From Haloarchaeobius amylolyticus (GTDB taxonomy: Archaea > Halobacteriota > Halobacteria > Halobacteriales > Natrialbaceae): DNA of 64,000 bases. The DNA is taken from assembly GCF_026616195.1 (NCBI RefSeq), contig NZ_JANHDH010000002.1, forward strand, positions 434,001-498,000. Direction: 5' to 3'. Below are positions 42,713 through 50,124 of the stretch, piece after piece (the first letter of the stretch is position 1; every line of letters starts with the position of its first letter). The notes under the pieces were generated by a model, which was given only the letters and a program-made list of their open reading frames with translations, was not told the origin of the DNA and did no database searches. Made by a program: the position numbers and the translations under genes.

Positions 42713-42744
42713 AGCACACTCCCATCCCGCAGTGGCCTGCTCGC

Positions 42745-42759
42745 TTAACGCGTCGATAA
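42745..42759 (+). promoter_or_regulatory. TTA-N9-TAA promoter element of glmU
   Basis: CGCTTAACGCGTCGATAACA: TTA (42745-42747), nine bases, TAA (42757-42759), with ATAACAA in the TATA position; the ATG at 42790 is 31 nt on. This is the reference example of the class: CGCTTA upstream, CGATAACAA at TATA, leaderless start. Confidence 0.55.
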
Positions 42760-42789
42760 CAAAAGGGTACTGTCGTGAATGCGAGAACG

Positions 42790-43971
42790 ATGCAAGCAGT
42801 CATCCTCGCAGCTGGCGAAGGAACGCGGATTCGCCCCCTCTCCGACAACGTCCCCAAACCGATGGTGCCGACCGCCGACGGCCCGCTCGTCGAGCGGACC
42901 GTCGCGGCGGCGGTCACGGCTGGCGCCGACGAACTCCTCATGGTCGTGGGGTACGAGGGCGAGGCGGTCCGCGAGTACTTCGGCGACGAGTACGAGGGGA
43001 CCCCGATCCGCTACGCGGTACAGGAGGAACAGCGCGGCACGGCCCACGCGGTGGCGGCCGCCGCAGAGTACATCGACGGCCCGTTCGCGGTGCTGAACGG
43101 CGACAACTGCTTCGACACGGAGAGCGTCGTCGAGCTGTTCGAGCGCCGCCCCAGCGTGCTCGCGTACCGGGCCGAGGAGCCGTCGAACTACGGCGTACTC
43201 CACACCGAGGACGGCATCGTGACGGGCGTGACCGAGAAACCCGACGACCCACCGGGCAACCTGGTCAACGCGGGTGCGTACGTCTTCCCGGAGGCGGCCC
43301 GCGACTGGCTCGAGGTCGAGGAGAGCGAGCGCGGCGAACACGAGATCACCGACGTGCTCGACCGCGTCGTCGCCGAGTTCTCGGTCACGCCGGTCGAGGT
43401 CGACCGCTGGCTCGACGTGGGCCGCCCGTGGGAACTCCTCGCCGCCAACGAGACCTACCTCGCCGAACTCGACGCCCGCGTCGAGGGCGAGGTCAGCGAC
43501 GACGCCCACCTCGAGGGGACCGTCGTCGTCGAGGAGGGCGCGACGGTCAAGCCCGGCGTCGTCATCGAGGGCCCGGTCCTCGTCCGGTCCGGCGCGACCG
43601 TCGGGCCGAACGCGTACGTGCGGGGGGCGACCCTCATCGACGAGGACGCGAAGGTCGGCAACGCCGTCGAGGTGAAGAACAGCGTCGTCGGCAAGCGCTC
43701 CAGCGTCGCCCACCTCGCCTACGTCGGTGACTCCATCCTCGGCCGTGACGTGAACTTCGGCGCGGGCACGACCGTCGCCAACCTGCGCCACGACGGCGAG
43801 CCGGTGCGCCACACCGTCAAGGGCGAGCGCGTCTCGACCGGCCGCCGGAAGTTCGGGGTCGTCGTCGGTGACGGCGCGAAGACCGCCATCGACACGAGCC
43901 TGAACGCCGGCGTGACCCTCTCGACCGGGGCGACGACCAGCCCCGGCGAGACCGTGACGCGTGACCGGTAA
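42790..43971 (+). CDS. glmU: bifunctional GlmU-type sugar-1-phosphate nucleotidyl/acetyltransferase
   Basis: 393 aa from ATG 42790 (GTG 42775 possible; promoter spacing favours the ATG). N-terminal nucleotidyltransferase: VILAAGEGTRIRPLSDNVPKPMVP, AVLNGDNCF, NYGVLHTEDG, VNAGAYVF. C-terminal left-handed beta-helix of hexapeptide repeats (about 235-393: VEGEVSDDAHLEGTVVVEEGATVKPGVVIEGPVLVRSGATVGPNAYV). It would acetylate GlcN-1-P and form UDP-GlcNAc, the last steps after GlmS and GlmM. A dTDP- or UDP-glucose pyrophosphorylase with hexapeptide tail is the alternative; context favours GlmU. Confidence 0.85.
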   Translation: MQAVILAAGEGTRIRPLSDNVPKPMVPTADGPLVERTVAAAVTAGADELLMVVGYEGEAVREYFGDEYEGTPIRYAVQEEQRGTAHAVAAAAEYIDGPFAVLNGDNCFDTESVVELFERRPSVLAYRAEEPSNYGVLHTEDGIVTGVTEKPDDPPGNLVNAGAYVFPEAARDWLEVEESERGEHEITDVLDRVVAEFSVTPVEVDRWLDVGRPWELLAANETYLAELDARVEGEVSDDAHLEGTVVVEEGATVKPGVVIEGPVLVRSGATVGPNAYVRGATLIDEDAKVGNAVEVKNSVVGKRSSVAHLAYVGDSILGRDVNFGAGTTVANLRHDGEPVRHTVKGERVSTGRRKFGVVVGDGAKTAIDTSLNAGVTLSTGATTSPGETVTRDR

Positions 43972-43974
43972 CTG

Positions 43975-44100
43975 ATGCGGCGCCAGTACCACGCATCGGC
44001 CTCCCCCTACGCACCACCCTCCCCGGACGCATCGCCCGCACAGCAGGCCACACGACGCAGCCCCGCCTCGCGGGGACGACACGCCGAGACCACCACATGA
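43975..44100 (+). CDS. possible short upstream ORF coupled to the flippase
   Basis: 41 codons between glmU and the flippase (MRRQYHASASPYAPPSPDASPAQQ...), with its TGA overlapping the flippase ATG (ATGA). Composition (Pro, Arg, Ser, Ala) is not that of a folded haloarchaeal protein, so translation, if any, would serve coupling. It may simply be open by chance. Confidence 0.15.
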   Translation: MRRQYHASASPYAPPSPDASPAQQATRRSPASRGRHAETTT

Positions 44101-45731
44101 ACCGTAACATCGTCACCGCGTTCCTGTCCACCGTCGGGAGTCGCCTCGTCGGGCTCATCGTGACGGCCGCAGTGACACCGCTGCTCATCCACTTCCTCGG
44201 CGTCACCATCTACGGGCGGTACGCGACCATCATGTCGGTGTTCGCCCTGCTCACCATCTTCATGAGCTCGGGGACGAACACGGGCGTGAAGAAGTACATC
44301 GCCGAGGAGCGCTCGATGAACTGCTGGAAGGACCACGTCTTCGGCTACTACTTCCGGCTCGCGACGCTGCTGGCGGTGCTCGCGGCCATCGGCTTCGCGG
44401 TCGCCGCCTACACCGGCGTCGTCGCCATGGTGTGGGGGGCGGAGTTCGAGCCGTACTTCTACCTGCTCGGGGCGATGGCGCTCGCGGTCCAGTACCGCGA
44501 GTACATCCGCCGGACACTGATGGGGCTCAAACTGGAGCACGTCTCCGAGCCCCTGAACGTCCTCTACCGCATCGTCTTCGGCGTCGTCGGCGTCAGCCTC
44601 GCCGCACTGGAGTTCGGGGTCCCCGGGCTCATCGTCGCCCAGATCGTCGCGAGCCTGGTCGCCGTCGGCGTCGGGCTGGCGGTCGTCCGCGGCCGGCTCT
44701 CGTTCGACGCCATCGTGACGACGACGCCCGACCGGTTCCCCAGCTCGGACCTGTTCAACTTCAACCACCTCACCATCGCGTACGTCTTCCTGCTCACCTC
44801 GCTGTACCACATCGACGTGCTGATGCTGGAGGCGTTCAAGACCAGCGAACTGGTCGGCTACTACAAGGCCGCCCTCGTCATCGTGCAGTTCCTCTGGATC
44901 CTCCCGCGGTCGGTCCAGGGCGTGATGGTCCAGTCCACCTCCGACCTCTGGGAGCAGAACAAGGTAGAGCGCATCACCGACCTCGCCTCGCGGACCACCC
45001 GGTACGTCCTGCTGTTGACGCTGCTGCTCGCCATCGGGATGGCCGCGCTGGCCTCGACGTTCGTCCCGCTGTACCTCGGCAGCGAGATGCGCCCGGCGGT
45101 CACGCCGCTGTTGCTCTTGCTGCCCGGGACGGTGGCGTTCGCGGTCGCCCGCCCGCTGCTGGCCATCAGCCACGCGAAGGGCGACGTGAAGGCACTCATC
45201 GCGGCGACGTGGGCCTCCGCGACCCTGAACTTCGCGCTGAACCTCAACCTCATCCCGGCGTACGGCATGGTCGGGGCGGCGGTCGCGACGACCATCGGCT
45301 ACGGGTCGCTCCCGCTGTTCAACATGCTCATCGCGCGGGACCTCGGCTACGACCCGCTGGAGGACGTTCGCATCGTGCGCATCGTCGTCACCGGCGCGGT
45401 CGCGGCGGTCCCCATCTACTTCCTGCCGGCGGCCATCGAGAACGACCTGCTCGCGCTCGTCGTCGTACCCGTCGTCGGGTTCGTCGTCTACGCGCTGGCG
45501 GCGGTGCTGACCGGCGCGGTCGACGTGGGCGAGGTCCTCGACTTCTGCTCGTCGCTCCCGGGGCCGCTCGGCGAGAAGGCGAGCGAACTCGCCGACGCCG
45601 CCGACGGCGGCTCGCCGATCAAGGACCAATCACCGGAGGTCAGCGACCGGGTGCAACAGATACTCGCGCTCACGGGCATCGTGCTCGTGGTGTCGGCGGT
45701 CGCGTTGCTCACCGGCGGCGCTGGGCTCTGA
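44097..45731 (+). CDS. polysaccharide/lipid-linked oligosaccharide flippase (MATE/MOP superfamily)
   Basis: 544 aa with about 14 transmembrane helices. N-terminal MNRNIVTAFLSTVGSRLVGLIVTAAVTPLLIHFLGVTIYGRYA is the classic polysaccharide_synt start, and YYKAALVIVQFLWILPRSVQGVM the mid-protein segment. After the core a ~60-residue cytoplasmic insert (LGEKASELADAADGGSPIKDQSPEVSDRVQQ) precedes one extra C-terminal helix. It would flip a lipid-linked glycan across the membrane, a role proposed for AglR in Haloferax N-glycosylation. Probably co-transcribed with glmU (125 nt gap, no promoter seen). Confidence 0.88.
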   Translation: MNRNIVTAFLSTVGSRLVGLIVTAAVTPLLIHFLGVTIYGRYATIMSVFALLTIFMSSGTNTGVKKYIAEERSMNCWKDHVFGYYFRLATLLAVLAAIGFAVAAYTGVVAMVWGAEFEPYFYLLGAMALAVQYREYIRRTLMGLKLEHVSEPLNVLYRIVFGVVGVSLAALEFGVPGLIVAQIVASLVAVGVGLAVVRGRLSFDAIVTTTPDRFPSSDLFNFNHLTIAYVFLLTSLYHIDVLMLEAFKTSELVGYYKAALVIVQFLWILPRSVQGVMVQSTSDLWEQNKVERITDLASRTTRYVLLLTLLLAIGMAALASTFVPLYLGSEMRPAVTPLLLLLPGTVAFAVARPLLAISHAKGDVKALIAATWASATLNFALNLNLIPAYGMVGAAVATTIGYGSLPLFNMLIARDLGYDPLEDVRIVRIVVTGAVAAVPIYFLPAAIENDLLALVVVPVVGFVVYALAAVLTGAVDVGEVLDFCSSLPGPLGEKASELADAADGGSPIKDQSPEVSDRVQQILALTGIVLVVSAVALLTGGAGL

Positions 45732-45794
45732 GTGGACTGTCGCGGAGAGAACGGTCGGCGGTCGTGTTCTCGGGCGCGGTCGAGTCGCGCCTGC

Positions 45795-47144
45795 TCAACT
45801 CGTGACGCGGTCGATGAGTGCAGAGAGCGTCTTCCTCGCGGGGGACTGCCGGTCGTACACCGGGCGGTCCTCCGTCTCGGCGACGAGTTCGCGGACGTGC
45901 TCGCGGACCGACTCGGTGCGGTGGTCCTCGCGCTTGCCGGTCTCGACCTCGAGTGCGGTCTCCATCAGCGACCGGTGCGAGCGGTTCCGGACGAGGTTCA
46001 ACAGCGCGAGCATCTGTGACTCCTGGTCGTCCGACGCCCAGGCGGTGTCGGGGCTGAAGTGCTGTTCGGGGTGGCGGACCTGCGAGACGAGGTCGCCCGC
46101 GAGCGCGGTCCGCAGCCAGCGCGTGTAGCGCTGGTGGAAGATGGCCACGGCGACCTCCTGCCAGTGGGCCCGGAGCTGGTCCCGGTCCGCGGTCAGCGAG
46201 GCGACGTGGTGCAGGTACGCGAGGCGGTTCCCGGGGTCGACCCGGTCGCCCGCCTCGTCGACCGTCTCGTCGACCGTCTCGGTCGGGACGAGGTCGACCG
46301 CCACCGGCTCGTCGCCGTCGAAGGCGACCTCGATGGCGAGGCTCCACTGGGTCTTCGGGCGCTCTGGCATCGGGAACAGGAAGTTGCCGAGGCTGTAGAA
46401 GATGGGCGTGTCGTCGTACACCTCCCAGCCCTGCGGGACGTGCGGGTGGTGCCCGACGACGAGGTCCGCGCCAGCGTCGACGAACTCGCGCAGTCGCGTC
46501 TGTCGGTGGAGTGGTGGGAAGGGGACGTACTCGACGCCGCCGTGGGCCGCGACGATGGTCACGTCGGCATTCGAGGCGGCGACGCGCTCCAGCGCCCCCG
46601 GCGACCCGAGGTGGGCGGTACCGGGCTCGTCGCCGTCCGCGATGCCGAACTCGCGCTCGCAGAAACTGAAGACGGCGACCGAGGTCCCGTCGACCTCGAA
46701 CCGGGCGGGCGCCATGGCGGCGGACTCGCTCTCGCCGGCGCCACAGCTCGCCAGCCCGACGTTCTCGCAGGCCGCCGTCGTGGCCCGGAGCCCCTCGGCC
46801 CCGTAGTCCATCAGGTGGTTGTTCGCGAGCGTCGCCACGTCGAACCCGGCCGCCCGGAGGACGTCGGGGACGTCACGGTCCACGTTCAACGTCGGCCCGG
46901 ACTTCCCGAGTGGCTCGCCGGCACCGGCGACCGGCGCCTCGAGGTTGACCATCGAGAGGTCGGCGTCGCGGATCCGAGAGCTGAGCGGCTGTGCGACGGG
47001 GGCGTCTCTTGCCTCCCTGTCGCGGTACTTCACGTCGCCGGCGGCGAAGAGCGACCAGGTCGCGTCCGACGAGTCGGCCGCGAGGTCGAGTCGACCCAGC
47101 GGCGTCGGCTCGTCGGTCGCCTCTCGCCAGTCCCGTGTCTGCAT
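45795..47144 (-). CDS. CapA-like (PGA_cap) metallophosphoesterase-fold protein
   Basis: 449 aa from ATG 47144 (GTG 47156 also possible). CapA/PGA_cap domain: WSLFAAGDVKYRDR, DLSMVNLEAPV, DVATLANNHLMDYGAEGL, VTIVAAHGGVEY and DLVVGHHPHVPQGWEVYDDTPIFYSLGNFLF. These are the metal-binding loops of the calcineurin-like fold. In bacteria the family works in poly-gamma-glutamate capsule synthesis; here it may serve another surface polymer. No signal peptide is evident. The C-terminal ~130 residues are helical and charged and are absent from short CapA proteins. Convergent with the flippase. Confidence 0.87.
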   Translation of the reverse strand: MQTRDWREATDEPTPLGRLDLAADSSDATWSLFAAGDVKYRDREARDAPVAQPLSSRIRDADLSMVNLEAPVAGAGEPLGKSGPTLNVDRDVPDVLRAAGFDVATLANNHLMDYGAEGLRATTAACENVGLASCGAGESESAAMAPARFEVDGTSVAVFSFCEREFGIADGDEPGTAHLGSPGALERVAASNADVTIVAAHGGVEYVPFPPLHRQTRLREFVDAGADLVVGHHPHVPQGWEVYDDTPIFYSLGNFLFPMPERPKTQWSLAIEVAFDGDEPVAVDLVPTETVDETVDEAGDRVDPGNRLAYLHHVASLTADRDQLRAHWQEVAVAIFHQRYTRWLRTALAGDLVSQVRHPEQHFSPDTAWASDDQESQMLALLNLVRNRSHRSLMETALEVETGKREDHRTESVREHVRELVAETEDRPVYDRQSPARKTLSALIDRVTS

Positions 47145-47195
47145 GGCCGTCACCACGGTCTGGGGGCGAAAAAGCCCCGACGACCGTCCCGACGC

Positions 47196-47210
47196 TTAGC
47201 GAGTCGATAA
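47196..47210 (+). promoter_or_regulatory. TTA-N9-TAA dyad between capA-like gene and repeat-protein gene
   Basis: CGCTTAGCGAGTCGATAACA, nearly identical to the glmU promoter element in the same orientation. If it drives the plus-strand gene at 47344 the leader would be about 108 nt; it also lies 52 nt before the minus-strand capA-like start and, being a dyad, could serve that gene. Confidence 0.45.
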
Positions 47211-47343
47211 CAATGTTCCGGGCGAGTCGACTCCGAAGCGAGCAACCCGTGTACCGATATCGCACCCTCTCCCCCTGCGAAGCGACAGCGTCGCCCCGTC
47301 GAACAGCCCGGTCGTGTCCGCGCCACAGGCGAGGTGGGCCCGG

Positions 47344-47982
47344 ATGACGTCGTCACAGCGCGCCCTCGCCCTCCTCGGCATCCTGTTCCTGTTCGTCGGC
47401 ATCGCCGTCGCGGCCGTCCCGGGAGGCGAGGTCGGCCTCCCGATGCCTGCCGACGACGGGTCGGGCACCGAGCAGCCGACGGTGACGACACCGGCGTCGA
47501 CCAGTGACACCCAGTCGTCCACGTCCGACTCGACCACGACGTCCGCGACCGAGACGGCGACGGACACGACGACGGAGACGGGAACGACCACGGGGTCGAC
47601 CACGACGGACACGACCACCGGAACGTCGACCGAGACGACGACGGCCACGTCGACGCAGACCGAGACGGAGACGGAGACGGACACCCCGACGCAGACCGAC
47701 ACTGAGACGCGGACCCCGACCGATACGTCGACCTCGACCGATACGTCGACCTCGACCGATACGTCGACCTCGACCGATACGTCGACCTCGACCGATACGT
47801 CGACCTCGACCGATACGTCGACCTCGACCGATACGTCGACCTCGACCGATACGTCGACCTCGACCGATACGTCGACCTCGACCGATACGTCGACCTCGAC
47901 CGATACGTCGACCTCGACCGATACGACGACGGACGACGACTCGTCCATCCTCTCGACGGTCTTCGGCGGCTGGCTCTTCTGA
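47344..47982 (+). CDS. membrane-anchored Thr/Ser-rich repeat protein
   Basis: 212 aa from ATG 47344. One N-terminal membrane helix (LALLGILFLFVGIAVAAVPGG), then about 165 residues of Thr/Ser/Asp-rich low complexity, of which the central part is eleven identical copies of the hexapeptide DTSTST plus degenerate flanking copies, ending SSILSTVFGGWLF with a short hydrophobic tail. It resembles a heavily O-glycosylated mucin-like stalk. No catalytic domain. The 18-bp DNA repeat makes copy-number change by slippage likely, so its length may vary between strains. Confidence 0.65.
   Translation: MTSSQRALALLGILFLFVGIAVAAVPGGEVGLPMPADDGSGTEQPTVTTPASTSDTQSSTSDSTTTSATETATDTTTETGTTTGSTTTDTTTGTSTETTTATSTQTETETETDTPTQTDTETRTPTDTSTSTDTSTSTDTSTSTDTSTSTDTSTSTDTSTSTDTSTSTDTSTSTDTSTSTDTSTSTDTSTSTDTTTDDDSSILSTVFGGWLF
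47722..47919 (+). repeat. eleven perfect tandem copies of an 18-bp unit
   Basis: Unit GATACGTCGACCTCGACC; copies begin at 47722 and every 18 bp to 47902, with a partial variant copy (GATACGACG) at 47920. There is no base difference among the eleven, although synonymous changes would be tolerated, so the array is young or homogenised. Encodes (DTSTST)11. Confidence 0.95.
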
Positions 47983-48240
47983 CGGCGCGCCGGCGGTGAT
48001 CAGGCCGGGACCGGGGCCTTCCCGGGGCCCGCCACGCTGTTCTCGATTCCCGCTCTTCGCGACGCACGCGGCTCTCGACACACACTGTTCTCGGGGTACT
48101 GCGCCTTCGACCAGCGTCGCCACTGGCGGTGTGAGGTAACACGGTGCCGTCCGTCTCAGCAGCAGGCAGGCACAGTCGCGGTCGCGTGCCCGGGCCGAAT
48201 CACGTCGCAGCGAGAAGGAGTCCGCGGTCGGTGTGGCGGG

Positions 48241-49869
48241 TCATTCGAGGTACCCGAGGTCGCTCAGGCGGTTCTCGACGGCAGCCTCGGGCGAGTCCCG
48301 GTCCGCGCCCGTCTCGGCGGACCGGTAGGCGCGCCCGCCCGCCCCCTCGACGGCCGGCAGCACCTCGCCGTCCATGCGCTCGTTGTAGGGGATGCCGAGC
48401 GCGGCGAGGATCGTCGGCGCCACGTCGAACAGGTGGGCGTCCGAGAGGTCGGCGTCGCCGTCGACGCCCTCGCCCCAGGCGGTGACGATGCCGTCGAGCT
48501 TGTGGTTCCACGTCTCCGTCGGGTCCGCGAAGTACTCGTCGCGGACCTGGTCCGAGAGGAAGTACTGGAAGTTCCGCGGGATGGTGACGATGTCGACCGC
48601 GTCCTCGACGTGCTCGCCCTCGAAGTACTGCTCGCGGGGGACGACCTCGTCGAAGACCGGGTTCCCGTCGGGGTCGGTCACCGACCGCAGCGACTCGATG
48701 ACCTCGGCGCGGACGTCGTCGTACTCCGACACCGGGACGACCCCGTCGGGCTCGCGGCCCTCCACGTTGAGGCGGACGCCGAGCTCGGTCCGCGAGCGCA
48801 GGTAGGCGACGGACTCGGGGAAGTCGACCTGCTTGTTCCCGGTCCGGGCCACGTCCTCGGGGGCGTAGCGCATCGCGATGTCGTCGAGGTTGACCGCCTC
48901 CAGTGCCTGCCGGATGCGGCTCGCGGTGAGGCCGACCTTGGCCGCGCCGGAGGCCATCTTCTCGACGAGGCCGGGCTCCCAGGAGTCGACGTCCTTCCCC
49001 TCGCGGAGTTCGTTCCGGATGGGGTTCCACGACGGCATGCCCTTGCCGCCGTTGGTGACCTCGACGACGCCCTCGTCGTGGAGGTAGTCGTTGACGCGGA
49101 ACTCGTATCCCTCGTACTTCCCCATGCCGTGGTCGCTCGCCACGAACACGGTGTCGGGGTCGTGCTCGTCGATGATGCGGCTGATCTGGTCGTCGGTCTC
49201 CTCGTAGACCGAGCGGATCTTCTCCCAGTCGCCGCCGAACTCGTGGAAGACGGTGTCGGTCTTCTGGAACTGGACGAAGCCGAAGTCGGCGTCGTGCTTC
49301 TCGGTGAGGTAGCTGAACGCCTCGCCGCGCATGCGGACGAGGGTCCGGTACTCGTCCATCTTCTCGGCCTCGCTGTAGGAGTCGTCGCCCCGGGAGTAGG
49401 CGGGGTAGACGCGGTACTCGCCGAGCTCGTCGCGGACCTCGTCGAGGGTGCCCTCGGGGTGACAGGTCGGGTCCTCGGGGCCGATGAAGCCCGGCAGGAT
49501 GGCGCCGTCGATCTCGGCGGGTGGGTGCGTGACCGGCGCGTTCACGACGACGCTGGTCAGCCCGTGCTCGTCGAGTATCTCCCAGAGCGTGAGTTCGTCG
49601 ACGTGGTCGGCGCTGCTGACGTGCCAGTCGTAGCCGTCGTAGGAGACGAAGCCGAACACGCCGTGTTTACCGGGGTTGACGCCGGTGTACATCGAGGGCC
49701 AGGCGCTCGGGGTCCACGGGGGAATCTGGGACTCCAGCGGCCCGACCGCGCCCTCGTCGTTCAGTCGTTCGAGCGTCGGTATCGTGTCGGTCTCTGCGAG
49801 CCGGTCGAAGACGGGCAGACAGCCCGCGTCGATACCGACGAGGAGGACGTCGAGTCCGTCGTCACTCAT
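48241..49869 (-). CDS. alkaline-phosphatase-superfamily phosphodiesterase/nucleotide pyrophosphatase
   Basis: 542 aa. Type I phosphodiesterase fold: LDVLLVGIDAGCLPVFDRL (first metal Asp), the nucleophile region PPWTPSAWPSMYTGVNPGKHGVFGF, FVQFQKTDTVFHEFG and VFVASDHGMGKYEG (metal Asp-His). No signal peptide, so cytoplasmic. Archaeal members occur repeatedly in polysaccharide and sulfated-glycan clusters and may cleave or transfer phospho- or sulfo-sugars; the reaction is unknown. A 29-codon ORF overlaps its start by 8 nt and may be its real leader. Confidence 0.87.
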   Translation of the reverse strand: MSDDGLDVLLVGIDAGCLPVFDRLAETDTIPTLERLNDEGAVGPLESQIPPWTPSAWPSMYTGVNPGKHGVFGFVSYDGYDWHVSSADHVDELTLWEILDEHGLTSVVVNAPVTHPPAEIDGAILPGFIGPEDPTCHPEGTLDEVRDELGEYRVYPAYSRGDDSYSEAEKMDEYRTLVRMRGEAFSYLTEKHDADFGFVQFQKTDTVFHEFGGDWEKIRSVYEETDDQISRIIDEHDPDTVFVASDHGMGKYEGYEFRVNDYLHDEGVVEVTNGGKGMPSWNPIRNELREGKDVDSWEPGLVEKMASGAAKVGLTASRIRQALEAVNLDDIAMRYAPEDVARTGNKQVDFPESVAYLRSRTELGVRLNVEGREPDGVVPVSEYDDVRAEVIESLRSVTDPDGNPVFDEVVPREQYFEGEHVEDAVDIVTIPRNFQYFLSDQVRDEYFADPTETWNHKLDGIVTAWGEGVDGDADLSDAHLFDVAPTILAALGIPYNERMDGEVLPAVEGAGGRAYRSAETGADRDSPEAAVENRLSDLGYLE

Positions 49870-49951
49870 CGATATCCCTCGACAGCGTCGTCGGTTCGGC
49901 GACCGTGCCCGCGTGGCTACGCAGGTGTGTCGGTACTCGTCGTCGGTGCAT
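49862..49951 (-). CDS. possible leader peptide upstream of the phosphodiesterase gene
   Basis: 29 codons (MHRRRVPTHLRSHAGTVAEP...), TGA overlapping the phosphodiesterase ATG by 8 nt. Its ATG at 49951 stands 30 nt after the island promoter element 49981-49995, the leaderless spacing seen for bona fide genes, which is the best argument that ribosomes start here. Not protein-like in composition; a coupling or regulatory role is inferred. Confidence 0.3.
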   Translation of the reverse strand: MHRRRVPTHLRSHAGTVAEPTTLSRDIDE

Positions 49952-49980
49952 GTGGGTGCCTTGTAGAGAGGTATACGTTA

Positions 49981-49995
49981 TTATCCGAGTCGTAA
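49981..49995 (-). promoter_or_regulatory. TTA-N9-TAA promoter element of the phosphodiesterase unit
   Basis: Minus strand CGCTTACGACTCGGATAATA: TTA, nine bases, TAA ending at 49981; the next minus-strand ATG (49951) is 30 nt on, the phosphodiesterase ATG 112 nt on. A second GCTTA half-site (CGCTTAGG, minus strand) lies near 50034. Confidence 0.5.
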
Positions 49996-50124
49996 GCGAC
50001 CGTTCCGGTATCGATACAGTCCGCCTAAGCGGTCCCCAGTCGCTGGGATGGCCCGTCACCGTGGCGTCGCGGCGGGTGGCCCGCCGCGTGGGGCGGGAAC
50101 CGAACGCATGGCCGAACCGTGGCG

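Noticed and set aside
42489-43730. 413-codon open frame whose ATG stands 30 nt after a promoter-like dyad
   Set aside because: Composition is not protein-like and most of it overlaps glmU in another frame; the ATG was kept only as a possible transcript start.
47722-47919. CRISPR array
   Set aside because: The units are contiguous 18-bp repeats without spacers and translate as DTSTST within a gene.
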